Program-made: the position numbers and the translations under genes
Assembly (NCBI RefSeq): GCF_025460835.1
Contig: NZ_JAMXAY010000001.1
Location: forward strand, 228,490-292,489
Direction: 5' to 3'
DNA from: Parapedobacter soli
GTDB lineage: Bacteria > Bacteroidota > Bacteroidia > Sphingobacteriales > Sphingobacteriaceae
Length of the DNA: 64,000 bases
The notes under the pieces: generated by a model
The model's database searches: none
Told to the model about the DNA's origin: nothing
The model's input: the letters and a program-made list of their open reading frames with translations, nothing else
Shown: positions 52,551 through 61,287 of the stretch, one piece after another
Position numbering within the stretch: the stretch's first letter is position 1
How the letters are laid out: each line of letters opens with the position of its first letter

Positions 52551-52572
52551 TAATAAAAGACAGATACAGCCA

Positions 52573-54489
52573 TTAATCCCCGTAGCCCGGCGCTTGCCTC
52601 AAGTTGGGGTTTATATCCATTTGCCCTTGCGGGATGGGCCATATATACATCCTTTTTGAGAAATACCGGTTCTTGTAAAAAGTCCGCTTGTAGAATGCTT
52701 GCGCATCGTCCTTATCGTCGCTTTTGCGCGTACCGTTGAAATTCATCCCATAGAGAGTAGTATTGAAGAACTTCTCGCCCAGCTTCCACCTCCGCACATC
52801 GTTGAAACGTATGCCTTCGCAGTTGAACTCGATTCGCCGCTCATGCTGGATGGCGGCTCGCAGCTTCGTCTGGTCCAGGCCCGGCTCCAAATTGGGGATA
52901 CCGGCGCGCTCCCGCACCAAATTGACGTAATGGTAGGCTTCGTCCGATGGCCCCTCCGCCTCATTGAGGGCCTCGGCATAACTTAGATATGCTTCTGCCA
53001 ACCGATATAAGATACCAGGCTGGTAGGTAAATCTTCCCTCGCGCGGGAACACATCCAAGCTAATCCGTTTCCGTACGTTGTATCCATTTTGGGGTGCGTC
53101 AAATGTCGGCCCCGTATCTCTCCCGCCCCCCTGTAGAAATTCGGTCCGCCTATTGGCAGCGCCCAACCAGGCCTCATTGAATATCACCGACACATAGAAT
53201 CGAGGTTCACGGTTACAATACATATTATACGTACCGTCCATCGTAACCGGTCTCAAACCGTTTTCTGCCAAGCTTTCAGGCCCTCCACCGGCCCACGCAG
53301 TTTCCCGCCTATCCACTTCCGTAGAGAACCCGTTCTCTATATAACCCGAAGCCGGGTTGATAATGGGAGATCCATCGTCATTGTAGCCGGTAATCGGTGC
53401 CACACCATTCTCCATATAAAATGCATCCACCAATTCCTGGGTAACACCCATGCCCGCGTTCCCGCCGATACCTTTCGGCAAATGGTGCGCCTGGAAGCCA
53501 TTCAAATCCCAGTTTTCCGGCCGGCCGAAAATGATTTCGCGGTTACCGGCACTGAACGACTTGAGGGACATGTTATAATAAGACATAAACGGATCGATGG
53601 AACCATCGGGATTGTATTCCTTATACAGCGCATACCCCGCACCGTGTGCGGCATCGATCAGCTCCTTATGTGCCGTTGCGGCCCGTGCCCACTTCTGGAC
53701 ATCGTGGTTAGGATCAAAGAGGTTTACACCTTCGGCATTCTGCCACTCGCTCAAGTCGGGGTTACCGTTATATAGCGGGCTCGCGGCAAAGAGCAACGTC
53801 CGTGCCCGGACAGCTAGGGCCATTATCGACGTTACCCGCCCCCAGTCGTTGCGATCGGTATAAACTGCCGGAAGCTTAGTTGATACGTCTTTCAGTTCCT
53901 GGTCAATCCAATCTACGATTTCATCATAAGGCGTTTGCGTTGTCAGCAGTTCAGAAGCTGGCGCATCGATGGCATACACCACCCCCGGCGCAAACGGAAT
54001 CGCACCATACAATTCGATCATAAGCGAATAATAATAGGCAATCAGAAAACGCACCTCGTTTTTCATCTGGTCTACATACTGTTGCGTAAGTCCAGCTTCG
54101 GGGATAACCCGTACTTCTTCTAGGAAAATCAATCCCGTACGTATCCGCTTGGGCAATTCCACCCAATAGTTGGGGTTCCAACCCGAGTTGGGGTTCCAGT
54201 TTGCCATGGTATAGGCGTACACATTGGCCCACCCAAATTGCTGCCATTCTTGCGGAATCGTAATGTCATCGGCCATGATATTAAACCCTTGATCTTTAAA
54301 GTAGCCCCACATTGGGCTGGGTACCGAAGAGTAAACGCTGGCGAGCCAGTCTTCCGTTCTGATCTTATCGGTAAATATCATTTCCATAGTCAGCTGATCA
54401 TCCGGCATTTTATCCAAAAAATCAGAACAACTTGTATTCAGGAACAGAAACAAGGTTGTTAAAATCGTGATAATGTGAAACTTTTTCAT
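52573..54489 (-). CDS. SusD/RagB-family lipoprotein of PUL 2
   Basis: Predicted 638-residue lipoprotein (FLFLNTSCSDFLDK; acylated Cys followed by the common SDFLD start of the mature protein). Family regions: NEVRFLIAYYYSLMIELYGAIPFAP, ARTLLFAASPLYNG, and the C-terminal AEAYLSYAEALNEAEGPSD...VRERAGIPNLEP and RRIEFNCEGIRFNDVRRW. It captures ligand for the SusC encoded 7 bases upstream. It is about 100 residues longer than the PUL 1 SusD, within the family's range. Confidence 0.95.
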   Translation of the reverse strand: MKKFHIITILTTLFLFLNTSCSDFLDKMPDDQLTMEMIFTDKIRTEDWLASVYSSVPSPMWGYFKDQGFNIMADDITIPQEWQQFGWANVYAYTMANWNPNSGWNPNYWVELPKRIRTGLIFLEEVRVIPEAGLTQQYVDQMKNEVRFLIAYYYSLMIELYGAIPFAPGVVYAIDAPASELLTTQTPYDEIVDWIDQELKDVSTKLPAVYTDRNDWGRVTSIMALAVRARTLLFAASPLYNGNPDLSEWQNAEGVNLFDPNHDVQKWARAATAHKELIDAAHGAGYALYKEYNPDGSIDPFMSYYNMSLKSFSAGNREIIFGRPENWDLNGFQAHHLPKGIGGNAGMGVTQELVDAFYMENGVAPITGYNDDGSPIINPASGYIENGFSTEVDRRETAWAGGGPESLAENGLRPVTMDGTYNMYCNREPRFYVSVIFNEAWLGAANRRTEFLQGGGRDTGPTFDAPQNGYNVRKRISLDVFPREGRFTYQPGILYRLAEAYLSYAEALNEAEGPSDEAYHYVNLVRERAGIPNLEPGLDQTKLRAAIQHERRIEFNCEGIRFNDVRRWKLGEKFFNTTLYGMNFNGTRKSDDKDDAQAFYKRTFYKNRYFSKRMYIWPIPQGQMDINPNLRQAPGYGD

Positions 54490-54496
54490 CTTACAC

Positions 54497-57400
54497 CTAG
54501 TCGTTAAAATTAATAGTCAACCCAAACGAAACCGATTGCATCTGCGGGTATCTCAATCCGTCAGTGGTTTCCAGCTCGGGGTCCCAAAGTTTGAAGTCGG
54601 AGAACGTAAGCAGGTTGGATCCCCTCGCAAACAACCGGCAATTGCGTATGCCAATTTTTTCGGTGGCCTTACTGGCAAAGGTGTATCCTAATTCAATGTT
54701 TTTGAGGCGTATGAAACTCATGTCGCGCAACCACCACGTCGACCTCCGGTCGTTGTTCGCTGTCGCCCTGTTCCCCAACCGTGGCCAGAACACATCTTGG
54801 CTTGGGTTTTCGGGCGTCCACCGATCGTCGATATTCGAAAAGATATTCCCAGCACCCAGCACGGACCCAGGCAACCAGTTTTCACCGCCCAGCAGTTGGT
54901 AGGTTTTGCCGGTGCCCTGGAAGAAAAACCCGAAATCAACTGCTTTATACCGTACATTCGCACCGAAACCGTAGACAACCTCCGGCACCCTGGTTCCGCC
55001 AATCGCGGTCTCATCCAAGGTATTAATGACACCATCGTTGTTCATATCCCGGTATCTGATATCCCCTGGACGCAGGTTATTGACATCACTGAAATTTTGT
55101 ACGGGAATTCCCTCCTTCAACCTGCCGTCCGCATCAAAATCATCTTCGGTAAACAGCCCTTCAGCTATCAGTCCGAACATTTGTCCAACCGGTTTTCCCG
55201 TTGCAGAGCGATAGGTCCCGATAATCGACAGTGGCTCGTCAATTTCGATAATCTTATTATGTGCGTACGTGTAGTTGGCTATCCCTGAAACAAACCAATT
55301 CCTGTTGAGTTGTTTACTGATGTTCAGCGACATGTCAACACCCTGGTTATCTACCTTGCCGAAGTTAGCCCAAATCGCCCTGTTGAAACCGGCACTGCCG
55401 GGCACATTGCGGCGCTCCATGAAAATATCCTCGCGGCTTTCCTTAAATATATCTACCACGTAGTTCACTGAGTTATCCCAAAAACCCAGCTCCAAGCCAA
55501 GGTTTCGCTTGGTCACCGTTTCCCAAGTCAGGTTGGGAACACCCACGTCGCCTTCTGCCCGGCCCAGGCGATACACAAACGGCGGCTCGGTACCCCAATT
55601 GTAATAACCGGTATTGACGATAGTCGAGATGTAAGCAAAACGATGGGTCCCGATATCAGCACCTAGGATACTATTACCTGCCTTGCCAATCGACCCACGA
55701 AGTTTCAGGTTGGAAACAACACCACGGAGCGGATTCATAAATGCTTCCTCCGATACAATCCAGCCTAATGCTACGGCGGGGAAGAAACCGAAACGCTTCC
55801 CCTTGGCAAAGTTTTCCGAACCGTTATAGCCGAAATTAAACTCCCCCACGTACCGCCGATCGTACGTATAGGAGAATCGGCCAGCTATCCCTTGGTTGCG
55901 ATAAGGGAGTGCATCACCACGGTCAAAATCTTTCTGGTTATACAACAACATGGTGTTGATATCGTGGGTGTCGTCGAAGAGGCGGCTATAGGAGAGCATC
56001 CCTTCCAAGTAGACGCTCTGATCGCCCCACTGAGATCCAATGCTATGCCCTAAAAACTGTTGTCCGTGATGCGATATCGTGGTAATGAGATTTCCGTTGG
56101 CGTCCCGTGCCGATGCGGGGTTGTAGTAATCGGGAGTCTTAGCACGGGTTACCGAGTTGCCCGAAAACTTATCGAAAGCAAAAGTCAATTTAGCCTTCAA
56201 ACCCGGTGTTACAAACCGCAGATCCTGCTCAATGGCTGTCAACGCTTCGACCTTAGAATGGTTCATCTTCTCGAAGCCTCGCTGGGTAGCCCACGCCCAC
56301 GGGTTCTCCTTGGCAAAAACCCTGGGGATACGCCCATCAGCATAGATCGGGGGATGAATATATGGAGGTATCCGCATCGCTTGGTAGAAAATCCCGAAAT
56401 TAGACTCATCATTGCCCGGAGGGGCATTCTTCGTTTGCAAGAATCCCCCAAGATTAACCCGCAACAATGTCGTGGGCGTCACATTGACATCAACGTTGGA
56501 TCGCACGGTAAACCGCTCCACCTCCAACGAAGAATCCCACGCTTGATTCGGATCACGCCGGATGATTCCGTCTTCATCGTAATACCCTAATACCAATGCA
56601 TACCGTAAAATACTCGACCCTCCATTCACGCTTAAGTTGGCTTTCATGGCTTCCGCATTGTCTTTAGCCACTACATCCCACCAGTTAATGTCTGGATACA
56701 ATTCAGGGTCGGTTTGGTGTTTATAGTTTAATAACGTGGCGTCACTGACGAACGGCGCCTGCCCGTTATCCAAGTTCATCTCGTTCATCAGTTCCAGGTA
56801 TTTGACACTCCCCACGTAGTCTAGTAATTTGATGGGCGATGTGTACACCTTCTCATAACGTGCGTTGATCTGCGGTTTGCCCACCTTTCCACGCTTTGTA
56901 TTGATCATAATCACGCCGTTAGCACCGCGTACGCCGTACACGGCACTGGCAGCTGCGTCTTTCAACACCGAGAACGATTCAATTTCTTCGGGATCGATGT
57001 CGTGGAGCGACCGCTCAACACCGTCAACAAGCACCAACGGGTTGGCATTGCCCGTAAAAGTACTGATGCCCCGGATCCAGAAATCAGAATTATTGAACCA
57101 TGGGTTACCACTGCGTTGAACAGCGATCACGCCGGAGACCATACCGGCCAAATTATTACTGAGCGACCTGCTTGGTGTCATCTGCAGCTTAGCCGGGTCT
57201 ACATTACTGATGGCGCCAACCACAGAGGCCTTCTTTTGGGTACCGAACCCGACTACGACGACTTCGTCCATAGTACCTTGGTCGGTTTTCATCTCTACGT
57301 CTACCGTGGTTGATTGCCCGATACCGATTTCCTGAGCAACGAAGCCAACCGAGCTGAAAACCAACGTGGCCTCTGGCGGAACGTTATCGATGATAAACCG

Positions 57401-57925
57401 GCCATTCGCATCAGAAGACGTACTCTGGTTCGGGTCGTTTTTTACCCGGATGGTCACCCCTTCTAAAGGATTCCCCTGTTCGTCGGAAACGCTGCCTGTA
57501 ACCGTTCGTTGTTGCACTTCCATCGCTGCGCCAGTCGTCACGGCTTGCGGAATTTCGGGCAGCTCCGTAATCACGATAGTATTCTCGGTAATTTCATAGG
57601 TCAATGACATGGGCTCCAACAGCGATTTCAGTGCACGGCTAAGCGGTGCGTTTCTCACCTTGATGGATACCGGATCTGCCGGATCAAGAAAACGGTCATT
57701 GAAGACTACCATCAGGTTGGTTTGCTGCTCGATGGACTCAAACACCTCACTGATGGGTTGGTTCCGCATGTTAATAGAGACCGTCTGCGATCGCGTTTCA
57801 GCACTCAGGTGAATACAAACGACAAGAAGCAATACGGAAGTTAATCTCATAATTCGAAAGAATTGCTCACTACCTCGAATAGGTATATTTTTTCCCCATA
57901 ATGGGAGAAAATCATAATTTATCAT
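54497..57925 (-). CDS. SusC-family TonB-dependent transporter with STN signalling domain (PUL 2)
   Basis: Predicted 1,142-residue outer-membrane protein. After a signal region (MRLTSVLLLVVCIHLSAETRSQ) comes an STN domain (about residues 50-115, VSINMRNQPISEVFESIEQQTN), then a carboxypeptidase-D regulatory-like domain (EQGNPLEGVTIRVKND), the plug (AASAVYGVRGANGVIMINTKRG) and the barrel. The STN domain contacts FecR in the inner membrane and reports transport to the ECF sigma factor, matching the two genes just upstream. ATG 57925 is kept because N-terminal extensions of this kind are common in Sphingobacteriaceae; ATG 57850 gives a shorter signal peptide. Confidence 0.95.
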   Translation of the reverse strand: MINYDFLPLWGKNIPIRGSEQFFRIMRLTSVLLLVVCIHLSAETRSQTVSINMRNQPISEVFESIEQQTNLMVVFNDRFLDPADPVSIKVRNAPLSRALKSLLEPMSLTYEITENTIVITELPEIPQAVTTGAAMEVQQRTVTGSVSDEQGNPLEGVTIRVKNDPNQSTSSDANGRFIIDNVPPEATLVFSSVGFVAQEIGIGQSTTVDVEMKTDQGTMDEVVVVGFGTQKKASVVGAISNVDPAKLQMTPSRSLSNNLAGMVSGVIAVQRSGNPWFNNSDFWIRGISTFTGNANPLVLVDGVERSLHDIDPEEIESFSVLKDAAASAVYGVRGANGVIMINTKRGKVGKPQINARYEKVYTSPIKLLDYVGSVKYLELMNEMNLDNGQAPFVSDATLLNYKHQTDPELYPDINWWDVVAKDNAEAMKANLSVNGGSSILRYALVLGYYDEDGIIRRDPNQAWDSSLEVERFTVRSNVDVNVTPTTLLRVNLGGFLQTKNAPPGNDESNFGIFYQAMRIPPYIHPPIYADGRIPRVFAKENPWAWATQRGFEKMNHSKVEALTAIEQDLRFVTPGLKAKLTFAFDKFSGNSVTRAKTPDYYNPASARDANGNLITTISHHGQQFLGHSIGSQWGDQSVYLEGMLSYSRLFDDTHDINTMLLYNQKDFDRGDALPYRNQGIAGRFSYTYDRRYVGEFNFGYNGSENFAKGKRFGFFPAVALGWIVSEEAFMNPLRGVVSNLKLRGSIGKAGNSILGADIGTHRFAYISTIVNTGYYNWGTEPPFVYRLGRAEGDVGVPNLTWETVTKRNLGLELGFWDNSVNYVVDIFKESREDIFMERRNVPGSAGFNRAIWANFGKVDNQGVDMSLNISKQLNRNWFVSGIANYTYAHNKIIEIDEPLSIIGTYRSATGKPVGQMFGLIAEGLFTEDDFDADGRLKEGIPVQNFSDVNNLRPGDIRYRDMNNDGVINTLDETAIGGTRVPEVVYGFGANVRYKAVDFGFFFQGTGKTYQLLGGENWLPGSVLGAGNIFSNIDDRWTPENPSQDVFWPRLGNRATANNDRRSTWWLRDMSFIRLKNIELGYTFASKATEKIGIRNCRLFARGSNLLTFSDFKLWDPELETTDGLRYPQMQSVSFGLTINFND

Positions 57926-57969
57926 TACGTTTGGGGGTTTAGACAGTTAACTGACTAGTTTAAATACTC

Positions 57970-57998
57970 CAAATTTACTACTGGTTGTGTCTGAACAA
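57970..57998 (-). promoter_or_regulatory. promoter upstream of the PUL 2 SusC
   Basis: Minus strand: TTG (57996-57998), 18 bases, TAAATTTG (57970-57977, a full TAnnTTTG match). The start would be near 57964, about 40 bases before ATG 57925. A CAGTTAACTG palindrome (57944-57953) lies in the leader. This would let susC be expressed apart from the sigma/FecR genes. Confidence 0.5.
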
Positions 57999-58097
57999 CA
58001 AGGGGGGTGTTCGCAGCACTTCCCTTTGTTCGTGATTGGGTTATGTATCTCTCTTCATACTGATAAGCTTTTTGTTTTCAAATTGGTTATTGAGTTC

Positions 58098-59264
58098 TTA
58101 TTGATTTATAATTAGTATTCGGTCTTTTAATTCTACATTTATCGCAGACAACCGCAGAATATCCAAAACGCCCATCAGCGATACATCCCGCCTGATTTTG
58201 CCGCTGAATGTTTCTTCGGGGATTTCACCGTTATACGCCACCTCCACGTCATACCACCTCGACACCTGCTTCAACACGTCCGCCAGTGGGGTTTTCCGAA
58301 AATGGAACTTTCCGCTTTTCCACGCGACAAATAGCTCGGTATCAACAGGGTCGACACGTAGCCCTAATCCGCCAATGCTGACTTGAGCTTGCTCACCCGG
58401 TTGGAGGAGGATTGCTCCTTCGTTCGACCCCACCCTGACGCGCCCCGTAACCAGCGTGGTCTTGGTCTCAGCATCGTCTGGATAAGCTGATACATTGAAC
58501 TCCGTGCCCAACACTTCGATCTGTTGGCCATCCGATAAGACGACAAACGGCCATAACGCACCGGTTGACGAACTCACTTGTTCACGGACATCAAAATAAG
58601 CCTCGCCGGTTAATTCCACGATTCGCCGTTCACCCTCGAAACGACTGGGGTAGGTCAGTAATGAGCCCGCATTGAGCCATACCCTGGTCCCATCTGGCAA
58701 GGTGATCTGATAGGTGCCCCCCCTGGGGGTTGATAACTGATAGGTGGTCGCTGATTGTGACCTTTCCGGGATACTTCCCTCAACCATCAACCCTGCTTGG
58801 TCGACCACGTTGCTTCCGTCAGCATATGTAGTAATCCCTTTACCCACGATAATCCCTTCCTGCTCCTCACTCAAATCTATCACTCGACCATCTGTTAATG
58901 TCAATGTGGCACGGTTTCGCCCCGGGGGTATGTCTTGTACCGCCTGCGGGTCGACAGGGGCTGCCTTCTCTGGCCAGCCGGTCCAAAAATAGCCGACCCC
59001 CAATACAACCACGAGTATGGCGGCCGCATAAGGCATCATTCTTATCAATACGGAGCGCTTTGGCTTGGTCCGTACCTTAGCCATCAACTGTCTGTACATT
59101 CGTGCTTTCAATTGGGCCTCCGTATTCTGATGGGCTGCCGGTAAAACAGTTTGGGTATCATCCAGGCTATTGTACCAATCGATCAAGATAGCTAACTCCT
59201 CGTTGGTAAGTGTGCCAGCTGCCAACTTGGCAAGTAAATTGTCGATGGTGTTTTCTTGGTACAT
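58098..59264 (-). CDS. FecR-family anti-sigma factor
   Basis: Predicted 388-residue inner-membrane protein. A cytoplasmic N-terminal part (about 1-80) would hold the sigma factor. One transmembrane helix follows (AAAILVVVLGVGYFW, about 85-100), then the periplasmic FecR domain (about 180-280: YQLSTPRGGTYQITLPDGTRVWLNAGS, RRIVELTGEAYFDV, EVLGTEFNVSAYPDD) and a C-terminal DUF4974/STN-like domain (FRKTPLADVLKQVSRWYDVEVAY). It relays the signal from the STN domain of the SusC to the sigma factor. It lies 60 bases after the sigma gene. Confidence 0.93.
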   Translation of the reverse strand: MYQENTIDNLLAKLAAGTLTNEELAILIDWYNSLDDTQTVLPAAHQNTEAQLKARMYRQLMAKVRTKPKRSVLIRMMPYAAAILVVVLGVGYFWTGWPEKAAPVDPQAVQDIPPGRNRATLTLTDGRVIDLSEEQEGIIVGKGITTYADGSNVVDQAGLMVEGSIPERSQSATTYQLSTPRGGTYQITLPDGTRVWLNAGSLLTYPSRFEGERRIVELTGEAYFDVREQVSSSTGALWPFVVLSDGQQIEVLGTEFNVSAYPDDAETKTTLVTGRVRVGSNEGAILLQPGEQAQVSIGGLGLRVDPVDTELFVAWKSGKFHFRKTPLADVLKQVSRWYDVEVAYNGEIPEETFSGKIRRDVSLMGVLDILRLSAINVELKDRILIINQ

Positions 59265-59324
59265 TACAAGCGGGTTCTTTCACAGTAATAGACACCAAAA
59301 AGAAACAGGGGGGTAGGTGTATGT

Positions 59325-59909
59325 TCAAAAAAAACAAAAAACAGCCACCAACCATACGGTTGTGCCGAGTTTTCCGCGGATATCTCGATTGGCTTTCTTC
59401 AGATGGTATTTCACGGTGTCTTTAGAGATTGCCAATTCGTCGGCAATTTCAGCCGTAGTCTTACCCTCTTTCCGACTCATTTGGAAAACGATCCGACATT
59501 GGGTGGGAAGGGCTTGTATCGCTCGGTCTATACGCTCTTGCAACTCACGTGCAATCATTTCGAGTTCAGGCGATGGATGGGCCGTATAATCTACTACATA
59601 ACCTTGTGCACGCAGCCGCTCCCGGTGCCGTTTCAACCGCCGGTTAAACACCTGGTTGCGCACAGCAACAGCGAGGTACGCGGATAAATCTGCATTCACA
59701 ATCGTCAGCCGCTCCTTCTGTAACCAGAGTTTGTACAAAACATCCTGAACGCACTCTTCGGCTTCTTGTTGATCGCCGATACGATTCATGGATACAACAA
59801 ACAGTTTGTCCCAGTAGCGATGGTAAATTTCGGAAAGCGCGGCTTCATCGCCGTGCCGTAGCCGAGCCACCAGTTCCTGGTCTGTATATTGTCGGTAAAT
59901 CGAAGCCAT
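59325..59909 (-). CDS. ECF-type RNA polymerase sigma factor
   Basis: Predicted 194-residue sigma factor of the FecI-like Bacteroidota group. Region 2 (LVARLRHGDEAALSEIYHRYWDKLFVVSMNRIGDQQEAEECVQDVLYKLW, split over its helices) binds core polymerase and the -10 element. Region 4 (QALPTQCRIVFQMSRKEGKTTAEIADELAISKDTVKYHLKKANRDI) is the helix-turn-helix for -35. It is followed by its anti-sigma factor and the STN-type SusC, so it most likely drives PUL 2. The chain ends in a hydrophobic tail (TTVWLVAVFCFF). Only an imperfect -7 element (TAAACTTG at 59938-59945) is seen upstream. Confidence 0.93.
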   Translation of the reverse strand: MASIYRQYTDQELVARLRHGDEAALSEIYHRYWDKLFVVSMNRIGDQQEAEECVQDVLYKLWLQKERLTIVNADLSAYLAVAVRNQVFNRRLKRHRERLRAQGYVVDYTAHPSPELEMIARELQERIDRAIQALPTQCRIVFQMSRKEGKTTAEIADELAISKDTVKYHLKKANRDIRGKLGTTVWLVAVFCFF

Positions 59910-60033
59910 GGTTAGTCTTCCGTTTTTACAGGAACCTCAAGTTTAGTGAATTTTTCCCACTTTAATGACATTTTTACGAATACGCCGCAAAAAATCGATT
60001 TGGCAATCCTGTCACCTGTGGCGAAACTCTCGC

Positions 60034-61260
60034 CTAATGCGGTGCAAAACTCAATTCCCAGAAAGACTTCTCTTCCAGCACTTCGTTGGAAATGTTCAGT
60101 AATTGGCTGGCACCAACTGCATTTATCTCGATAAATAATTCGGCCAACGTGTGCACACGGCCATAGTCCAGCAAGCTTTTACTCAACGAAATAATGAGGC
60201 TTAGTCGATTTTCTTCCGCGAGTGCGATTTGCCCTTTAAACTTCTGCTTAGCCTGGTGCAGCTGCATCACGCCGAGCTTACGCGTTCGTAGTTTTTTAAG
60301 TTCGTTGACAGCGAGGCTGCGGGCTCGTTCAACCTTCTCCTCATCGGTGCCAAAATAGATGTAAAACAGGCCGGTATCGGAATATGCAGTGTAATTTGAG
60401 TCAATAGTATAAGCGATACCATGCTTCTCGCGCACCACCAAGTTCAGTCGGGAGCTCATTCCCATCCCGCCAAGTAGGTTGTTTAACAACAACAACCCCA
60501 CTCGGTGATTATCGTGGATGCTATAGGCCCTGGTGCCCATTACGTAATGTACTTGGTTGATTGGCTTGTGCGAAGCTACTTGCCGAGGAGCGGCCGTCGG
60601 TGGTTTACCACGGAGCTTTCGTTGGTTGTTTTCGGGCAGGGTTCCCAGTATACGTTCGGCCAGTGCCTTTACCTTCTTCAGTTTATAGTTGCCGCTTATA
60701 CCGATGATGATTTCGTGGGTATTGTAGTTTTGTTGAATGAAGTACCTGATATCTGCCTTGGAAAGCGTCTGTAAATCGGTAGCCGTTCCTAAGATGTTAT
60801 GCCCCAGCCCGTGCCCTTCGAACACCAGGTCTTCGAAATCGTCCATGATGGCATCTTCGGGGCTATCCAAATAAGAAGCCATCTCGTCGAGGATAACCCC
60901 CTTTTCCTTTTCCATTTCGTCTTCCGGGAAAACCGAATGAAAAAACAGGTCTTCAAACAAATCCAACGTCCTGCTGAGGTAAGGGGTCAGGAAAGACGCA
61001 TGGATACAGGTATACTCCTTAGTGGTGTACGCATTGAGGTCGCCGCCCACTACCTCCAGCCGGTTAAGTATCTGATTAGTGCTGCGTTTGTCCGTCCGTT
61101 TAAACAACAGATGTTCGATAAAGTGGGCCAGCCCATACTTCCCCGCCGGCTCATCCCGCGCCCCCGCATTAACCAGCATGCAGGCGTGCGATACCGGCGA
61201 TGCAACTTGCTGCAGCACAATCCGGATACCATTAGCCAAATGAATAACCTCACATCCCAT
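60034..61260 (-). CDS. M16-family zinc peptidase
   Basis: Predicted 408-residue single-domain-pair metallopeptidase of the PqqL/processing-peptidase group. The inverted zinc motif HFIEH gives His46, Glu49 and His50, with the distal Glu in KEKGVILDEMASYLD. The C-terminal half is the usual non-catalytic M16 partner domain. There is no clear signal peptide, so a cytosolic or associated location is likely; M16 proteins of this size often act in pairs, but no partner gene is seen. It starts 27 bases after the TonB-receptor-like gene, so the two are probably cotranscribed. Confidence 0.9.
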   Translation of the reverse strand: MGCEVIHLANGIRIVLQQVASPVSHACMLVNAGARDEPAGKYGLAHFIEHLLFKRTDKRSTNQILNRLEVVGGDLNAYTTKEYTCIHASFLTPYLSRTLDLFEDLFFHSVFPEDEMEKEKGVILDEMASYLDSPEDAIMDDFEDLVFEGHGLGHNILGTATDLQTLSKADIRYFIQQNYNTHEIIIGISGNYKLKKVKALAERILGTLPENNQRKLRGKPPTAAPRQVASHKPINQVHYVMGTRAYSIHDNHRVGLLLLNNLLGGMGMSSRLNLVVREKHGIAYTIDSNYTAYSDTGLFYIYFGTDEEKVERARSLAVNELKKLRTRKLGVMQLHQAKQKFKGQIALAEENRLSLIISLSKSLLDYGRVHTLAELFIEINAVGASQLLNISNEVLEEKSFWELSFAPH

Positions 61261-61287
61261 TGCGGCGCAAGATAGTGAAAATCGGCC

